Shown piece by piece: positions 48,264 to 56,262 of a stretch of 64,000 bases of DNA. The first letter of the stretch is position 1. Every line of letters starts with the position of its first letter. The DNA lies in NCBI RefSeq assembly GCF_019972135.1, contig NZ_BPFI01000001.1, positions 913,106-977,105 on the forward strand, in the 5' to 3' direction. The position numbers and the translations under genes are program-made. The DNA is from Sulfurovum sp. TSL1 (GTDB taxonomy: Bacteria; Campylobacterota; Campylobacteria; Campylobacterales; Sulfurovaceae). The notes beneath the pieces were generated by a model. The model was given only the letters and a program-made list of their open reading frames with translations, searched no databases and was not told the origin of the DNA.

Positions 48264-49252
48264 TACGCATTACTTCCTGCTAGTTGTTGGCTGATCGTAA
48301 CCATATGCCTTAGATGTGCACTGGCGTTACCGCTCTCAAGTCCGTTTTTAGCCATTTCTACTGCCTCTTCTATGTCACGTACATGGCCGTCTACAAACAA
48401 TGCAAAGGCTGTATTGAGCAGTACGATGTCTCTTTTTGCACCTTGCTCTTTACCTGAAAATATATCGCGTGTGATCTGTGCATTAAAATGTGCATCTCCA
48501 CCCATAATAGCCTCTTTAGGAGCCAGTTTAAATCCGAATCTCTCCGGATTGATCTCACCTTCCAATATACGGTTGGACTCTACATAGGCAAAAGAGGAGT
48601 TACAGGCAATCGAGATCTCATCCATACCGTCATGGCTGCTGACAACACAGGCACGTTTGGCACCAAGTTCAACCAGTGCATCCGCTATGCGTTTAACGTA
48701 GGAAGGATCAAATACTCCTAAAAGGTATTTCTCTGCACCGGCAGGATTGCTCAAGGGTCCAAGAATGTTAAATATCGTACGATGGTCGATGGACTTACGT
48801 ACGGGCATAATATGCTTCATCGCAGGATGATGGTCTGTGGCAGGGAAAAAACAAAAGCCTGTCTCTTCAAGCATATTTATTTTATTCTCTATGCTAAGAT
48901 CCAGCTTAATGCCCAGTGCTTCAAGGACATCGGTTGACCCTGAGTTGGAAGTGACGCTTCTGTTCCCGTGTTTAGCCACAACACATCCCAAAGACGCCAG
49001 AAGAAGCGATACGGTGGTAGAGATGTTAAAACTTCCGCTTTTATCTCCGCCTGTTCCCACCACGTCGATGGCTTTTTCTTTCAGTGCATCAGACAAAGAG
49101 AGTTTAATGGAGTGTTCGCGCATGACAGAAGCAGCCGCAGCAATGTCACTACCGCTCTCACCTTTTTCATACAGGTCTACAAGAAAAGCCCTTGCTTCCT
49201 CTATACCCATTTCATTGTTAAACAGTCTTTCAAACTCTTCTCTGATACCCAT
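48263..49252 (-). CDS. trpD: Anthranilate phosphoribosyltransferase
   Basis: This 329-residue enzyme joins PRPP and anthranilate in tryptophan synthesis. Seen are VVGTGGDKSGSFNISTTVSLLLASLG (PRPP loop), VAKHGNRSVTSNSGSTDVLEALG, HHPAMKHIMPVRK (substrate channel) and FNILGPLSNPAGAEK. The ATG at 49252 with GGAG 6 nt upstream is chosen; the frame extends to 49345 but would overlap the S4 gene. Other trp genes are absent here, so trpD is unlinked from a trp operon. Confidence 0.94.
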   Translation of the reverse strand: MGIREEFERLFNNEMGIEEARAFLVDLYEKGESGSDIAAAASVMREHSIKLSLSDALKEKAIDVVGTGGDKSGSFNISTTVSLLLASLGCVVAKHGNRSVTSNSGSTDVLEALGIKLDLSIENKINMLEETGFCFFPATDHHPAMKHIMPVRKSIDHRTIFNILGPLSNPAGAEKYLLGVFDPSYVKRIADALVELGAKRACVVSSHDGMDEISIACNSSFAYVESNRILEGEINPERFGFKLAPKEAIMGGDAHFNAQITRDIFSGKEQGAKRDIVLLNTAFALFVDGHVRDIEEAVEMAKNGLESGNASAHLRHMVTISQQLAGSNA

Positions 49253-49265
49253 TTTACTCTCCAAT

Positions 49266-49517
49266 TTAATTTGACAGCTCTTTGACAAAGTCTTCTTTCT
49301 GGCTCTTAGGTATGGTCTTGGTCGTAGGGATCTGCAGCACTTCATAAGACTTCGGACCCTTAAGGTACTCTATGGTCACTGTATCCCCCACAGCGACATT
49401 CTTCGATGCTTTAGCCTTCAGTCCATTGACATAAACCACACCACTTTTTAGCATATCCGTAGCAATAGTACGACGTTTCACCACATTCACAGCCGACAAC
49501 CATTTATCCACACGCAT
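49266..49517 (-). CDS. S4-domain RNA-binding protein (RqcP/Hsp15-like)
   Basis: The 83-residue protein is almost entirely one S4 domain: MRVDKWLSAVNVVKRRTIATDMLKSGVVYVNGLKAKASKNVAVGDTV. Such small S4 proteins (Hsp15, RqcP) bind stalled 50S subunits or rRNA. It starts with GGGAG 6 nt upstream and ends 13 nt before trpD. Confidence 0.88.
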   Translation of the reverse strand: MRVDKWLSAVNVVKRRTIATDMLKSGVVYVNGLKAKASKNVAVGDTVTIEYLKGPKSYEVLQIPTTKTIPKSQKEDFVKELSN

Positions 49518-49546
49518 ACTATGCTCCCAAGATTAATATAAATTAT

Positions 49547-49632
49547 GTCGTTGCGAACGCCCTTGAAAACGAAGTGTTTCGAGAGCCGTGACGACTTTTG
49601 CCTACTTTTCTAGAAAAGTAGAAAGAAAACTC
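49547..49632. repeat. Composite palindromic repeat, copy 2 (dapD-S4 gap)
   Basis: An outer hairpin runs from GTCGT (49547) to ACGAC (49595) and encloses ACGAAGTGTTTCG. TTTTGC follows, then a perfect 20-bp palindrome CTACTTTTCTAGAAAAGTAG (49602-49621), then AAAGAAAACTC. Part order and end sequences match copy 1 at 20644-20772. Confidence 0.7.
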
Positions 49633-49673
49633 CAATTATCAAACAGTCATTATTTGACAAGAGATACTATTGC

Positions 49674-50867
49674 TTAGTGCAAATCAGCGTTCAACTTCAC
49701 TTCTCTCGTACTTCTTCGCGCGATGATCTCACCTGTAGTCGAACTTTGTCTAAAGTGAATCCCGTTAAGCCCTTGAAGCTCTGCACCTTTGAATGTGGTT
49801 TTATGCTCAAGGTTAGCATCCGGATTTGCTGCAGAAATTTTAGCCAACTCTTCCGGAGCGATCTTGATCTTAGTACCGGCCAGGATAGTGATACCCGCAT
49901 CCACGATACATGCATCACCCAACGGAAGACCCGTAACTGAGTTTGCACCAAGCAGTGTGTTCTCCCCAATGCTGATAGGATTTCCATCCGTACCCGAAAG
50001 GACACCAAGTATACTCGCACCACCACCGACATCTGAACCTGCACCTACGATAGCAGAGGAGGAGATACGTCCTTCAACCATCACAGGACCGAGTGTTCCT
50101 GCATTAAAGTTGATGTACGATGCACCCGGCATCACTGTAGTACCTGCAGCAAGCTGCGCACCCATACGTACTTTTGACGCTTCCAATATACGTGTATTAT
50201 CTGCCGGGATCACATGCTGCAAGTATCTTGGGAATTTATCGACAGCATCCACAGCAGGATAGGTACCGTTGAGTTTCATTTCGATCTCATTTTCTCTGAG
50301 GTAATCCAGTTCATACGGTGTATTCCCTACCCATGCCACATTTGACAAGATACCAAATGCACCATTGAGGTTGACCTTTCTCAGTTCTGCTTTGCTTTGA
50401 GAAAGCGCATAAAGTTTAAGATAGACTGCTTCTACAGATCCGGGATTTGCATCTTCGAACAAAAATACGATTCTGAAGTTTTTACCGATGTCTTCCATAT
50501 GTGCAAGTGTTTTGATCACCTGTACGTTTTTGTGTGCATCACCGGTTGCTTCTGCAACATATGGAGCAAAGGCTGCCATAGCATTTTCTACAAAGTTATC
50601 GTTGATCGTTGCTACAAATTCACTCCCTGAAAAGTCTACTTCACACTTTGCTTCCTGCAGTGCTTTGATAAATACCGCAGCACTTCCAAAGTTCTCTTTC
50701 CAGTTGATAAGTCCAAAGTTCGCCTGAAGTATTTTCTCAGCATTTTTCTGACCTCTATCCACTCTTGCGATACCAAATGCGATAGGCTCTTTGTATCCTG
50801 CCTGTGAAGTAACATCTGTTACCAATTGTTTAAATGCCTCTGTACTTGTCACTGTTTCAATAGCCAT
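49674..50867 (-). CDS. dapD: Tetrahydrodipicolinate N-succinyltransferase, long form
   Basis: This 397-residue enzyme succinylates tetrahydrodipicolinate in lysine and peptidoglycan precursor synthesis. The C-terminal third is a left-handed parallel beta helix of hexapeptide repeats (MPGASYINFNAGTLGPVMVEGRISSSAIVGAGSDVGGGASILG, then GENTLLGANSVTGLPLGDACIVDAGITILAGTKI). It is much longer than the 270-residue E. coli DapD and matches the long type seen in Campylobacterota and Actinobacteria-like forms. AAAGGAAG precedes the ATG. Confidence 0.93.
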   Translation of the reverse strand: MAIETVTSTEAFKQLVTDVTSQAGYKEPIAFGIARVDRGQKNAEKILQANFGLINWKENFGSAAVFIKALQEAKCEVDFSGSEFVATINDNFVENAMAAFAPYVAEATGDAHKNVQVIKTLAHMEDIGKNFRIVFLFEDANPGSVEAVYLKLYALSQSKAELRKVNLNGAFGILSNVAWVGNTPYELDYLRENEIEMKLNGTYPAVDAVDKFPRYLQHVIPADNTRILEASKVRMGAQLAAGTTVMPGASYINFNAGTLGPVMVEGRISSSAIVGAGSDVGGGASILGVLSGTDGNPISIGENTLLGANSVTGLPLGDACIVDAGITILAGTKIKIAPEELAKISAANPDANLEHKTTFKGAELQGLNGIHFRQSSTTGEIIARRSTREVKLNADLH

Positions 50868-50905
50868 TGAACTTCCTTTAACTCGAATAAAATAATGTAA
50901 AGCGA

Positions 50906-51334
50906 TTATACTTGATTTTGTTTAACCTTTCTCATAATGGAGAACCAGTCTCTTGAAAAGTGTTTCTTGATATAGGCCTCATGGTGGGGCACGGTACAGC
51001 CGCTGCAATCTTGATGCGTGGCATCATCAGAGACGAACTGTGCACCCTCTTTAGATTCGATGCTGCATCTGCTGTAGAGCACTTGATTGCCTTCTTTGGA
51101 AAGTCCCTCATCATTAAAACGAAAATGGGGGCAGGCACAGAGGTAGCAGTTCAGCACTTCCATCTCGTGACACTTTTTCTTCTCTTTGTAGAGGAAACAG
51201 AAATCGGGTTCTTTTTCTACCATATTTTCAAACCTGAAGTATGCAATGACTTCATCATCACTCAACGCTTCGAGTTTCTTCATGATATTCTTGTGTTTCT
51301 GTCCATGTGCTTCAAACCAGGTACTGTAATTCAT
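50906..51334 (-). CDS. Cysteine-rich conserved-looking hypothetical protein
   Basis: The 142-residue protein has nine cysteines, most in pairs: CFLYKEKKKC, CYLCACPHF and CSGC followed by TVPHHEAYIKKHF. This spacing suggests an iron-sulfur or zinc site. There is no signal peptide or membrane segment. The overlapping plus-strand frame of 162 codons has a less protein-like composition, and I treat it as a shadow. The ribosome-binding site is weak. Function is unknown. Confidence 0.7.
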   Translation of the reverse strand: MNYSTWFEAHGQKHKNIMKKLEALSDDEVIAYFRFENMVEKEPDFCFLYKEKKKCHEMEVLNCYLCACPHFRFNDEGLSKEGNQVLYSRCSIESKEGAQFVSDDATHQDCSGCTVPHHEAYIKKHFSRDWFSIMRKVKQNQV

Positions 51335-51644
51335 TTCATATCCATTTTTTTAGTTTGGCAAGACTTCCACACACCCCAAACTGTGGAGTTGTTTCCTCTT
51401 TCTACCCCAAGGGCACTTCCTCACTTCGTTCAGGGCGTTTTTATATAAAAAACGAAACAAAAAATCGTCATGGCTCTCGAATCGCTAGATTATCTGGCAC
51501 TAAATGACGATACCCCTGTCGCTAAAGCGTAAGTGGGGTGCAAGGGTGTTCGTGATGTCAAAGGCGTACTTTGTACGATTGTTAGATGACAAAATATAAA
51601 AGTTTAATAGTATAACATAAAGCAAATTGCTGTACAATCCGCAC
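51335..51644. other. Non-coding stretch upstream of TonB receptor, mostly repeat
   Basis: No gene is supported here. Bases 51386-51511 are the third composite palindromic repeat. A small hairpin TCCACA/TGTGGA lies at about 51366-51387, and CGTAC-TTT-GTACG lies near 51570. No cobalamin riboswitch or Fur-box-like palindrome was recognised before the TonB-dependent receptor. Confidence 0.55.
51386..51511 (-). repeat. Composite palindromic repeat, copy 3 (inverted)
   Basis: Read on the minus strand, an outer stem ATCGTCAT/ATGACGAT (51464-51511) contains TTCGAGAGCC, as in copy 2. It is followed by TTTTTTGTTT, an A/T near-palindrome with CG ends (51436-51454), a 30-nt insert and GTAGAAAGAGGAAACAACTC. 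The parts and order match copies 1 and 2, but the A/T palindrome differs and the element is longer. Confidence 0.6.
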
Positions 51645-51815
51645 ATGAAACATCTTAGAGGCCACAATAAAAACTACTTTTCATTAGCCGTCATCGCCAT
51701 GTACTCCACACTTTCAAAGTTGTGTTGGATCGACAGCAATTTCCAGTACCATAAAAAAGCCTTTATCTACCACGAGTACAAAACCTCCCCTCCTTGTTTA
51801 TCCATTTTTTACTGA
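51645..51815 (+). CDS. Possible small leaderless ORF
   Basis: A 56-codon frame starts MKHLRGHNKNYFSLAVIAMY. TACAAT (51633-51638) lies 6 nt before the ATG and there is no Shine-Dalgarno, the same layout as three better-supported genes in the window. The product is basic and aromatic with no recognised domain and an odd ending (TSPPCLSIFY). It lies 40 nt upstream of the TonB receptor gene and could instead be its leader. Confidence 0.3.
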   Translation: MKHLRGHNKNYFSLAVIAMYSTLSKLCWIDSNFQYHKKAFIYHEYKTSPPCLSIFY

Positions 51816-51855
51816 TTCAAAAACTATTACATACAAAATAAACAAGGAACACCCT

Positions 51856-53718
51856 ATGACATTCAAGTCACTCAGCCTCATCACGGCTACACTACTACTT
51901 ACAACACACACGCACGCAGACGAAACACTGGAACCTATCAGCATTATCTCTGCCAACAAAACAATACAATACATTCAAAACACGACTTCAAATGTCACTG
52001 TCATTACTGCTGAAGATATCGAAGAGAATGGATACCAGACGGTTACACAGGCTATCAACACTGTAGCAGGTATATTCGTCACAAATTCCGGTGGCCTGGG
52101 TCAGCAGACTTCATTTTTTGTAAGAGGTGCAGATTCCGGTAAAGTACTCGTACTTTTAGACGGTATGCGTCTCAACGACCCAAGTACGACCAATGGTACT
52201 GCGCTGCTTGATAGCCTTACAACCAACACCATAGAACAGATAGAGATCATCAAAGGTGGAGCAAGCAGCATCTGGGGTTCCAATGCAAGTGCCGGTGTGA
52301 TCAATATCATCACTAAAAAAGCTAAAGATGGTATCCATGGATCACTAACTTTAAACTACGGTTCATACAACACCAGGGGTACCGATACCGACCTTGCATA
52401 TAAAGATGAAAAGGTCACAGCACAAGTTCTTGCTTCCTATCTCAAAACGGATGGTTTTTCTGCATTGGCTCCAAGGTCAGCAGAAGAAGATGGCTATGAA
52501 AATAAAAACTATAATATAAAATTCGGATATGCTTTTGATGCAAATAACAAACTAAACCTTAGCTATAACCGTATTAAAACAGACACAGAGTATGATGACG
52601 ATAACTCTGAAGCCTTAGCAAATGATGATTACAGCAACAGTACATCAGATCAGGCTAACTATGCCTTGAACTATAACTTCAAACTTAACAACTACAATGT
52701 AACTTTCAATGCAAGTAAAGGTGAGTACAATAGAGTCTATTACACCTATGATTATTTCTTCAATATAGACAACCAATATGTCAATAAATCAACTCTCAAA
52801 GAGTACTCTCTCATCAATGCCTACCAATACGAAAAAGGGAAAATGATTTTAGGATTGGAATATAAAGATATAGATGGGTTCAGCCAATTCAATACTTATA
52901 CAGAAAATAAAGCAAATTATACTAACAAAGCAATATTTATTTCTAACTCATATGACGTCAATGAGAACACTCTCTTGGAAACGAACCTAAGATACGATAA
53001 CTATGATGAATTTGAAAACAAAACCACCTATAAAGTAGGTTTAAAACATGATCATAGCTTTCTTGAAGGCCTGACAAGCTCTGCGAACTACTACACTTCG
53101 TATGATGCACCAAGTGCTTACCAACTTGCCAATCAATCACCAACCGTAGCTATCTTAAAACCTGCCTACACCAAAGGATATGATATCTCTGTTGGCTATA
53201 AAGAGTTGTTTTCTATCAGCTATTTTAATACAAAAGTGGAAGATGCCATAGATTATGTAGGTATATGGCCTGATTCTGGATATGCCAATATCAACGGAAA
53301 ACAGAAGCTTTCAGGCGTAGAATTACAAAGTAGTTATGCAATCTCTTCACTCAATGTCAATGTCTCTGCCAATTATACCCATCTTTTCAAGTATGAAAAA
53401 GAGGATGGATCAGACCTCATAAGACGTGCAAAAGATACTTTTAATGGTTTCATAGATTACTACACAGATGCAAACACCCATTTTGGGATCAATGCACAAT
53501 ATGTAGGTGATAGGATCGATACAGATGGTGGCTGGCCTGCTTCTAATGTTACAATAGAGAACTACACCCTATGGAACCTGAACTTCGGTACAAAGATCAT
53601 CAACGATGTTGACCTCTCACTCAATGCAAGAAACATCTTTGACAAAGAGTATGAGTCAGTGTACGGTTACGCCACAGAAGGCCGATCATTCTATGCCAAG
53701 CTCAAGTACAGCTTTTAG
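51856..53718 (+). CDS. TonB-dependent outer membrane receptor (BtuB-like)
   Basis: This 620-residue protein has a signal peptide (TLLLTTHTHA), a plug domain from about residue 40 (NVTVITAEDIEENGYQTVTQAINTVAGI, SFFVRGADSGKVLVLLDGMRLNDPS, IEQIEIIKGGASSIWGSNASAGVINIITKK), and a 22-strand barrel ending in Phe. The plug is closest in pattern to BtuB/cobalamin or catecholate receptors; the substrate is not certain. AAGGA precedes the start. No TonB or ABC-transporter genes are adjacent. Confidence 0.9.
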   Translation: MTFKSLSLITATLLLTTHTHADETLEPISIISANKTIQYIQNTTSNVTVITAEDIEENGYQTVTQAINTVAGIFVTNSGGLGQQTSFFVRGADSGKVLVLLDGMRLNDPSTTNGTALLDSLTTNTIEQIEIIKGGASSIWGSNASAGVINIITKKAKDGIHGSLTLNYGSYNTRGTDTDLAYKDEKVTAQVLASYLKTDGFSALAPRSAEEDGYENKNYNIKFGYAFDANNKLNLSYNRIKTDTEYDDDNSEALANDDYSNSTSDQANYALNYNFKLNNYNVTFNASKGEYNRVYYTYDYFFNIDNQYVNKSTLKEYSLINAYQYEKGKMILGLEYKDIDGFSQFNTYTENKANYTNKAIFISNSYDVNENTLLETNLRYDNYDEFENKTTYKVGLKHDHSFLEGLTSSANYYTSYDAPSAYQLANQSPTVAILKPAYTKGYDISVGYKELFSISYFNTKVEDAIDYVGIWPDSGYANINGKQKLSGVELQSSYAISSLNVNVSANYTHLFKYEKEDGSDLIRRAKDTFNGFIDYYTDANTHFGINAQYVGDRIDTDGGWPASNVTIENYTLWNLNFGTKIINDVDLSLNARNIFDKEYESVYGYATEGRSFYAKLKYSF

Positions 53719-53742
53719 ATGAATCCCCTCTCGGGATTCATC
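53718..53742 (+). terminator. Hairpin at the TonB receptor stop codon
   Basis: GATGAATCCC and GGGATTCATC form a perfect 10-bp stem with a 5-nt loop, overlapping the last base of the TAG. No U-tract follows, so it could be a weak terminator or a 3' stabilising hairpin. Confidence 0.6.
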
Positions 53743-53743
53743 T

Positions 53744-53858
53744 GTGCTAAGTGCTACGTATTACGTGTTACGAAAGAGCAAAAACTTACAAGTCAAAAGA
53801 GTGTATAAAAATCAATGCCCTACTTACATCTCGTAACACGTATCACTTAGCACGTAAC
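53744..53858. repeat. CGTAACAC-type inverted repeat pair
   Basis: The arm at 53744-53772 (TGCTAAGTGCTACG...TGTTACGA) is the inverse of the arm at 53831-53858 (TCGTAACACGTATCACTTAG...), apart from a 7-nt insertion in the first. The 58-nt spacer has no gene. A related single copy lies at 47080-47110. The second arm ends 14 nt before a TATAAT. Confidence 0.65.
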
Positions 53859-53871
53859 CCTAAAAATAGGA

Positions 53872-53877
53872 TATAAT
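53872..53877 (+). promoter_or_regulatory. -10 box for leaderless membrane-protein gene
   Basis: TATAAT followed by CACCC and then ATG (53883). The distance puts the expected transcription start at the ATG, and no Shine-Dalgarno lies within reach (AGGA is 12 nt away). The same TATAATCACCY-ATG string recurs before the gene at 59409. Confidence 0.6.
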
Positions 53878-53882
53878 CACCC

Positions 53883-54449
53883 ATGTTAAAAATTATCCCA
53901 TCCTGGTTCATCCGGTACAAATTCTTCAATTCCCTCTTTTTGGGATTGAGTGTGGGTGCCATATTTACCCTGTATGCACCGCTTGAACCCTCTATCTATT
54001 CCATAGGTGGCGTGCTGCTGGCCATAGGTATGCTGATCGTTGCACGGTTTTACCATACCATACTCAACGCAGAGTGGTTTTTCAGGATCTCACTCTTTGT
54101 GGAAGCTGTTTTACTCTTGGCCATGTTCTACTTTCTCTATGCTTCTTACAACTATCAGACTGCCCTGCTACTCTATATCGGCTACCAGGTTACCTTTGTC
54201 TTTGGCAACTATCTCATAAGGGCGGAAACACTCTTACTCAAAACGGATGTTCTCTTGACCAAACTCGATACCGTCAAGCAGATAGGCTACCTTTTAGGCA
54301 TGGGACTCGCATATCTTTTTTACAAGACACTTACGCATTACGGCATAGAAGATAACCAAACACAGGTCTATAACCTGCACTATTTATTGATAGTGGTTGA
54401 GTTAGTGGTAATTGTTCTGATATGGAAGAGTTTCCGTAGGGTGGTATGA
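53883..54449 (+). CDS. Integral membrane protein, function unknown
   Basis: The 188-residue protein has about six hydrophobic segments (from residue 15 to 182) with short loops, begins MLKIIPSWFIRYKFFNSLFLGLSVGAIFTLYAPLEP and ends with a basic RRVV. The length and spacing suggest half of a major-facilitator-like bundle, but I recognise no family motif. It converges on the WecA-like gene, with a hairpin repeat between them. Confidence 0.7.
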   Translation: MLKIIPSWFIRYKFFNSLFLGLSVGAIFTLYAPLEPSIYSIGGVLLAIGMLIVARFYHTILNAEWFFRISLFVEAVLLLAMFYFLYASYNYQTALLLYIGYQVTFVFGNYLIRAETLLLKTDVLLTKLDTVKQIGYLLGMGLAYLFYKTLTHYGIEDNQTQVYNLHYLLIVVELVVIVLIWKSFRRVV

Positions 54450-54469
54450 TGACATTGAATTCCAAATGA

Positions 54470-54503
54470 CTGTAGGGGAGGACCCCTGTGTCCTTCCCTA
54501 CAG
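54470..54503. repeat. GC-rich 30-bp repeat, hairpin copy between convergent genes
   Basis: CTGTAGGG-AGGAC and GTCCT-CCCTACAG form a stem of about 14 bp with a short loop. Its reverse complement (ending GTCCTCCCCTACAG) belongs to the same family as the repeats at 59340-59369 and inside the gene at 59409-60740. Lying between two convergent genes, it may act as a bidirectional terminator. Confidence 0.65.
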
Positions 54504-54508
54504 AAAAT

Positions 54509-55513
54509 TTAACAATCTCTCTTTTGTCTTTTGATCATCGCGGCAAGGAACATGTACAGCAGTACCACGTTCAATACAAAAAGTATCAGTAAAACTCCTT
54601 CATCCATATCTCTCTCCAGTTGTAATCCTGTCAAAGAGTAGATCGTTTGAAATACCCCTAAAAAAAGTACTGTTTTACGTGTATCTTCTGCAAAAAAGTG
54701 TCGTAAGATATGGTGAATGTGACATCTGTCCGCACAGAACATAGATTTTCCTTTGATCTTGCGACGTACCATGACCACCACCGTATCCAAGATGGGAATG
54801 GCCGCTATAAACAGTATACTTACCGTAGGCAGATACGCCAGGGACTTGATCGCCAAGATAGAGATCGTAAATCCCAACGTCAAAGAACCGCTGTCTCCCA
54901 TAAATATAGAGGACGGGTGCCAATTAAATACAAGAAACCCTAAAAGTGCTGAGATAAATGCTCCAGACATTATCATCATAAAAAGATCATCATGCATAGT
55001 CCCTACAGCAAAAAAACTGCCAAGTATCACGATACTCACCGTAGCTGCAAGCCCGTCAAGTCCATCGATCAAATTCAGTGCATTGGTGAACCCGACCACT
55101 GCAAACAGAGTAAAAGGAAGTGCAAACCATCCTAGTGAAAATTCAAAGCCAAAAAATGTACCCAGATGATCGACCACAATATTATCAAAGTAGAACAATA
55201 CCGTACTGAGCATAATAACAAAGAATTTAGTATTGGGAGAGGTATCACGATGATCATCCAGAAGCCCCACGATAAACACAAGCAAAATGGCAGTGCATGT
55301 CCATGTATAAGAGAGTATCACATCAAAATAAAAAACAGGAAGCACAAAAGCGATCGCAAGATAAAAGCCTATCCCGGCACCTCTTGGTGTATTATTCCTA
55401 TGTATACTGCGTTCATTGGGGACATCTATCAAACCTAGATCTGCTGCATAATGTTTCACTAAGCCTACAAATACCAAAGAGAGGATAAAAATGCCTACAA
55501 ATACCAAATACAT
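54509..55513 (-). CDS. MraY/WecA-family undecaprenyl-phosphate sugar-1-phosphate transferase
   Basis: This 334-residue protein has about ten membrane segments. Signatures seen are DVPNERSIHRNNTPRGAGIGFY, VGLLDDHRDTSPNTK (catalytic DD), TNALNLIDGLDGLAATVS, NWHPSSIFMGDSGSLTLGF and the loop HIHHILRHFF. It transfers a HexNAc-1-phosphate to undecaprenyl phosphate and so starts glycan assembly; WecA-like. The ATG at 55513 with AGGG 6 nt upstream is chosen over the TTG at 55519. It is last in the unit wzc-cpsB-wecA. Confidence 0.9.
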   Translation of the reverse strand: MYLVFVGIFILSLVFVGLVKHYAADLGLIDVPNERSIHRNNTPRGAGIGFYLAIAFVLPVFYFDVILSYTWTCTAILLVFIVGLLDDHRDTSPNTKFFVIMLSTVLFYFDNIVVDHLGTFFGFEFSLGWFALPFTLFAVVGFTNALNLIDGLDGLAATVSIVILGSFFAVGTMHDDLFMMIMSGAFISALLGFLVFNWHPSSIFMGDSGSLTLGFTISILAIKSLAYLPTVSILFIAAIPILDTVVVMVRRKIKGKSMFCADRCHIHHILRHFFAEDTRKTVLFLGVFQTIYSLTGLQLERDMDEGVLLILFVLNVVLLYMFLAAMIKRQKRDC

Positions 55514-55521
55514 ATGCAACC

Positions 55522-56262
55522 CTATGATCTAAGCGTATGGTTCAAGATCCTATTGTTTTCCCATACTTTTGCATACGATTCACTCATGAACACATCATCC
55601 AAAAACCTCGTCTGTTTGAGATGGTGCACATCAGATCCTAAAAAATCGATCATGCCATGCTTAGAAAGTATCTCTGCTTTTTTCATGGCATCTTTACCGT
55701 AGTGTCCCCCCAGAGAATTCAGATCAACCTGGAACAGTACGCCAAGCTCTTTAAATCTGCCATATTCTTTGAGCGGATCACTCACATAACGGTAACGTTC
55801 AGGATGTGCCATAAGCGGGACATAGCCTGAAGCCGAAATTTCAAAGATCATATCTTCGATCTGCAGCGGCTTCGTAGCATAAGAGGTTTCAAAAAGAAGG
55901 TATTTCCCATGGATGCTCATCACTTCACCGCTATGTAGATGATTATAGAATCCTTCATCCAGGTAGTACTCTGCAGCCGCTTCTATCTCCAGCTTTATCC
56001 CTTCAGCCTTTGCCGCTTCTCTTAAAGCAACCAATCCCTCTTTGATGACCTGGGGTGTATTGCGGTAGAGATCAAACATGATATGCGGTGTAGTGATCAC
56101 TTTTTCATAACCCAGTGCTTCCATTCCCTTCAAAAGAGAAAGACTCTCCTCCATACTTTGGGAACCGTCATCGATCCCCGGGATGAAGTGTGAATGCAGG
56201 TCCACTTTTAGAATAGGTCCTCTCTTTTTCTCTTTGTGTTTTTTAAAAAAAGGAAAGATCAT
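55522..56262 (-). CDS. CpsB/CapC-type PHP-family tyrosine-protein phosphatase
   Basis: The 246-residue metal-dependent phosphatase has the PHP motifs VDLHSHFIPGIDDGSQSMEES near residue 20, VITTPHIM, MAHPERYRYV and FLGSDVHHL. CpsB enzymes dephosphorylate the tyrosine tail of the Wzc/CpsD kinase. Its start overlaps the wzc stop by 4 nt, so kinase and phosphatase are coupled. Here a PHP enzyme takes the place of the low-molecular-weight Wzb phosphatase of enterobacteria. Confidence 0.9.
   Translation of the reverse strand: MIFPFFKKHKEKKRGPILKVDLHSHFIPGIDDGSQSMEESLSLLKGMEALGYEKVITTPHIMFDLYRNTPQVIKEGLVALREAAKAEGIKLEIEAAAEYYLDEGFYNHLHSGEVMSIHGKYLLFETSYATKPLQIEDMIFEISASGYVPLMAHPERYRYVSDPLKEYGRFKELGVLFQVDLNSLGGHYGKDAMKKAEILSKHGMIDFLGSDVHHLKQTRFLDDVFMSESYAKVWENNRILNHTLRS

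Noticed and set aside
50960-51448. A 162-codon plus-strand frame overlapping the Cys-rich hypothetical
   Set aside because: The minus-strand frame has more protein-like composition and regular CxxC spacing; only one can be the main gene.
51335-51855. Possible cobalamin riboswitch before the BtuB-like receptor
   Set aside because: No conserved B12-box or core could be found; most of the region is a repeat and a small frame.
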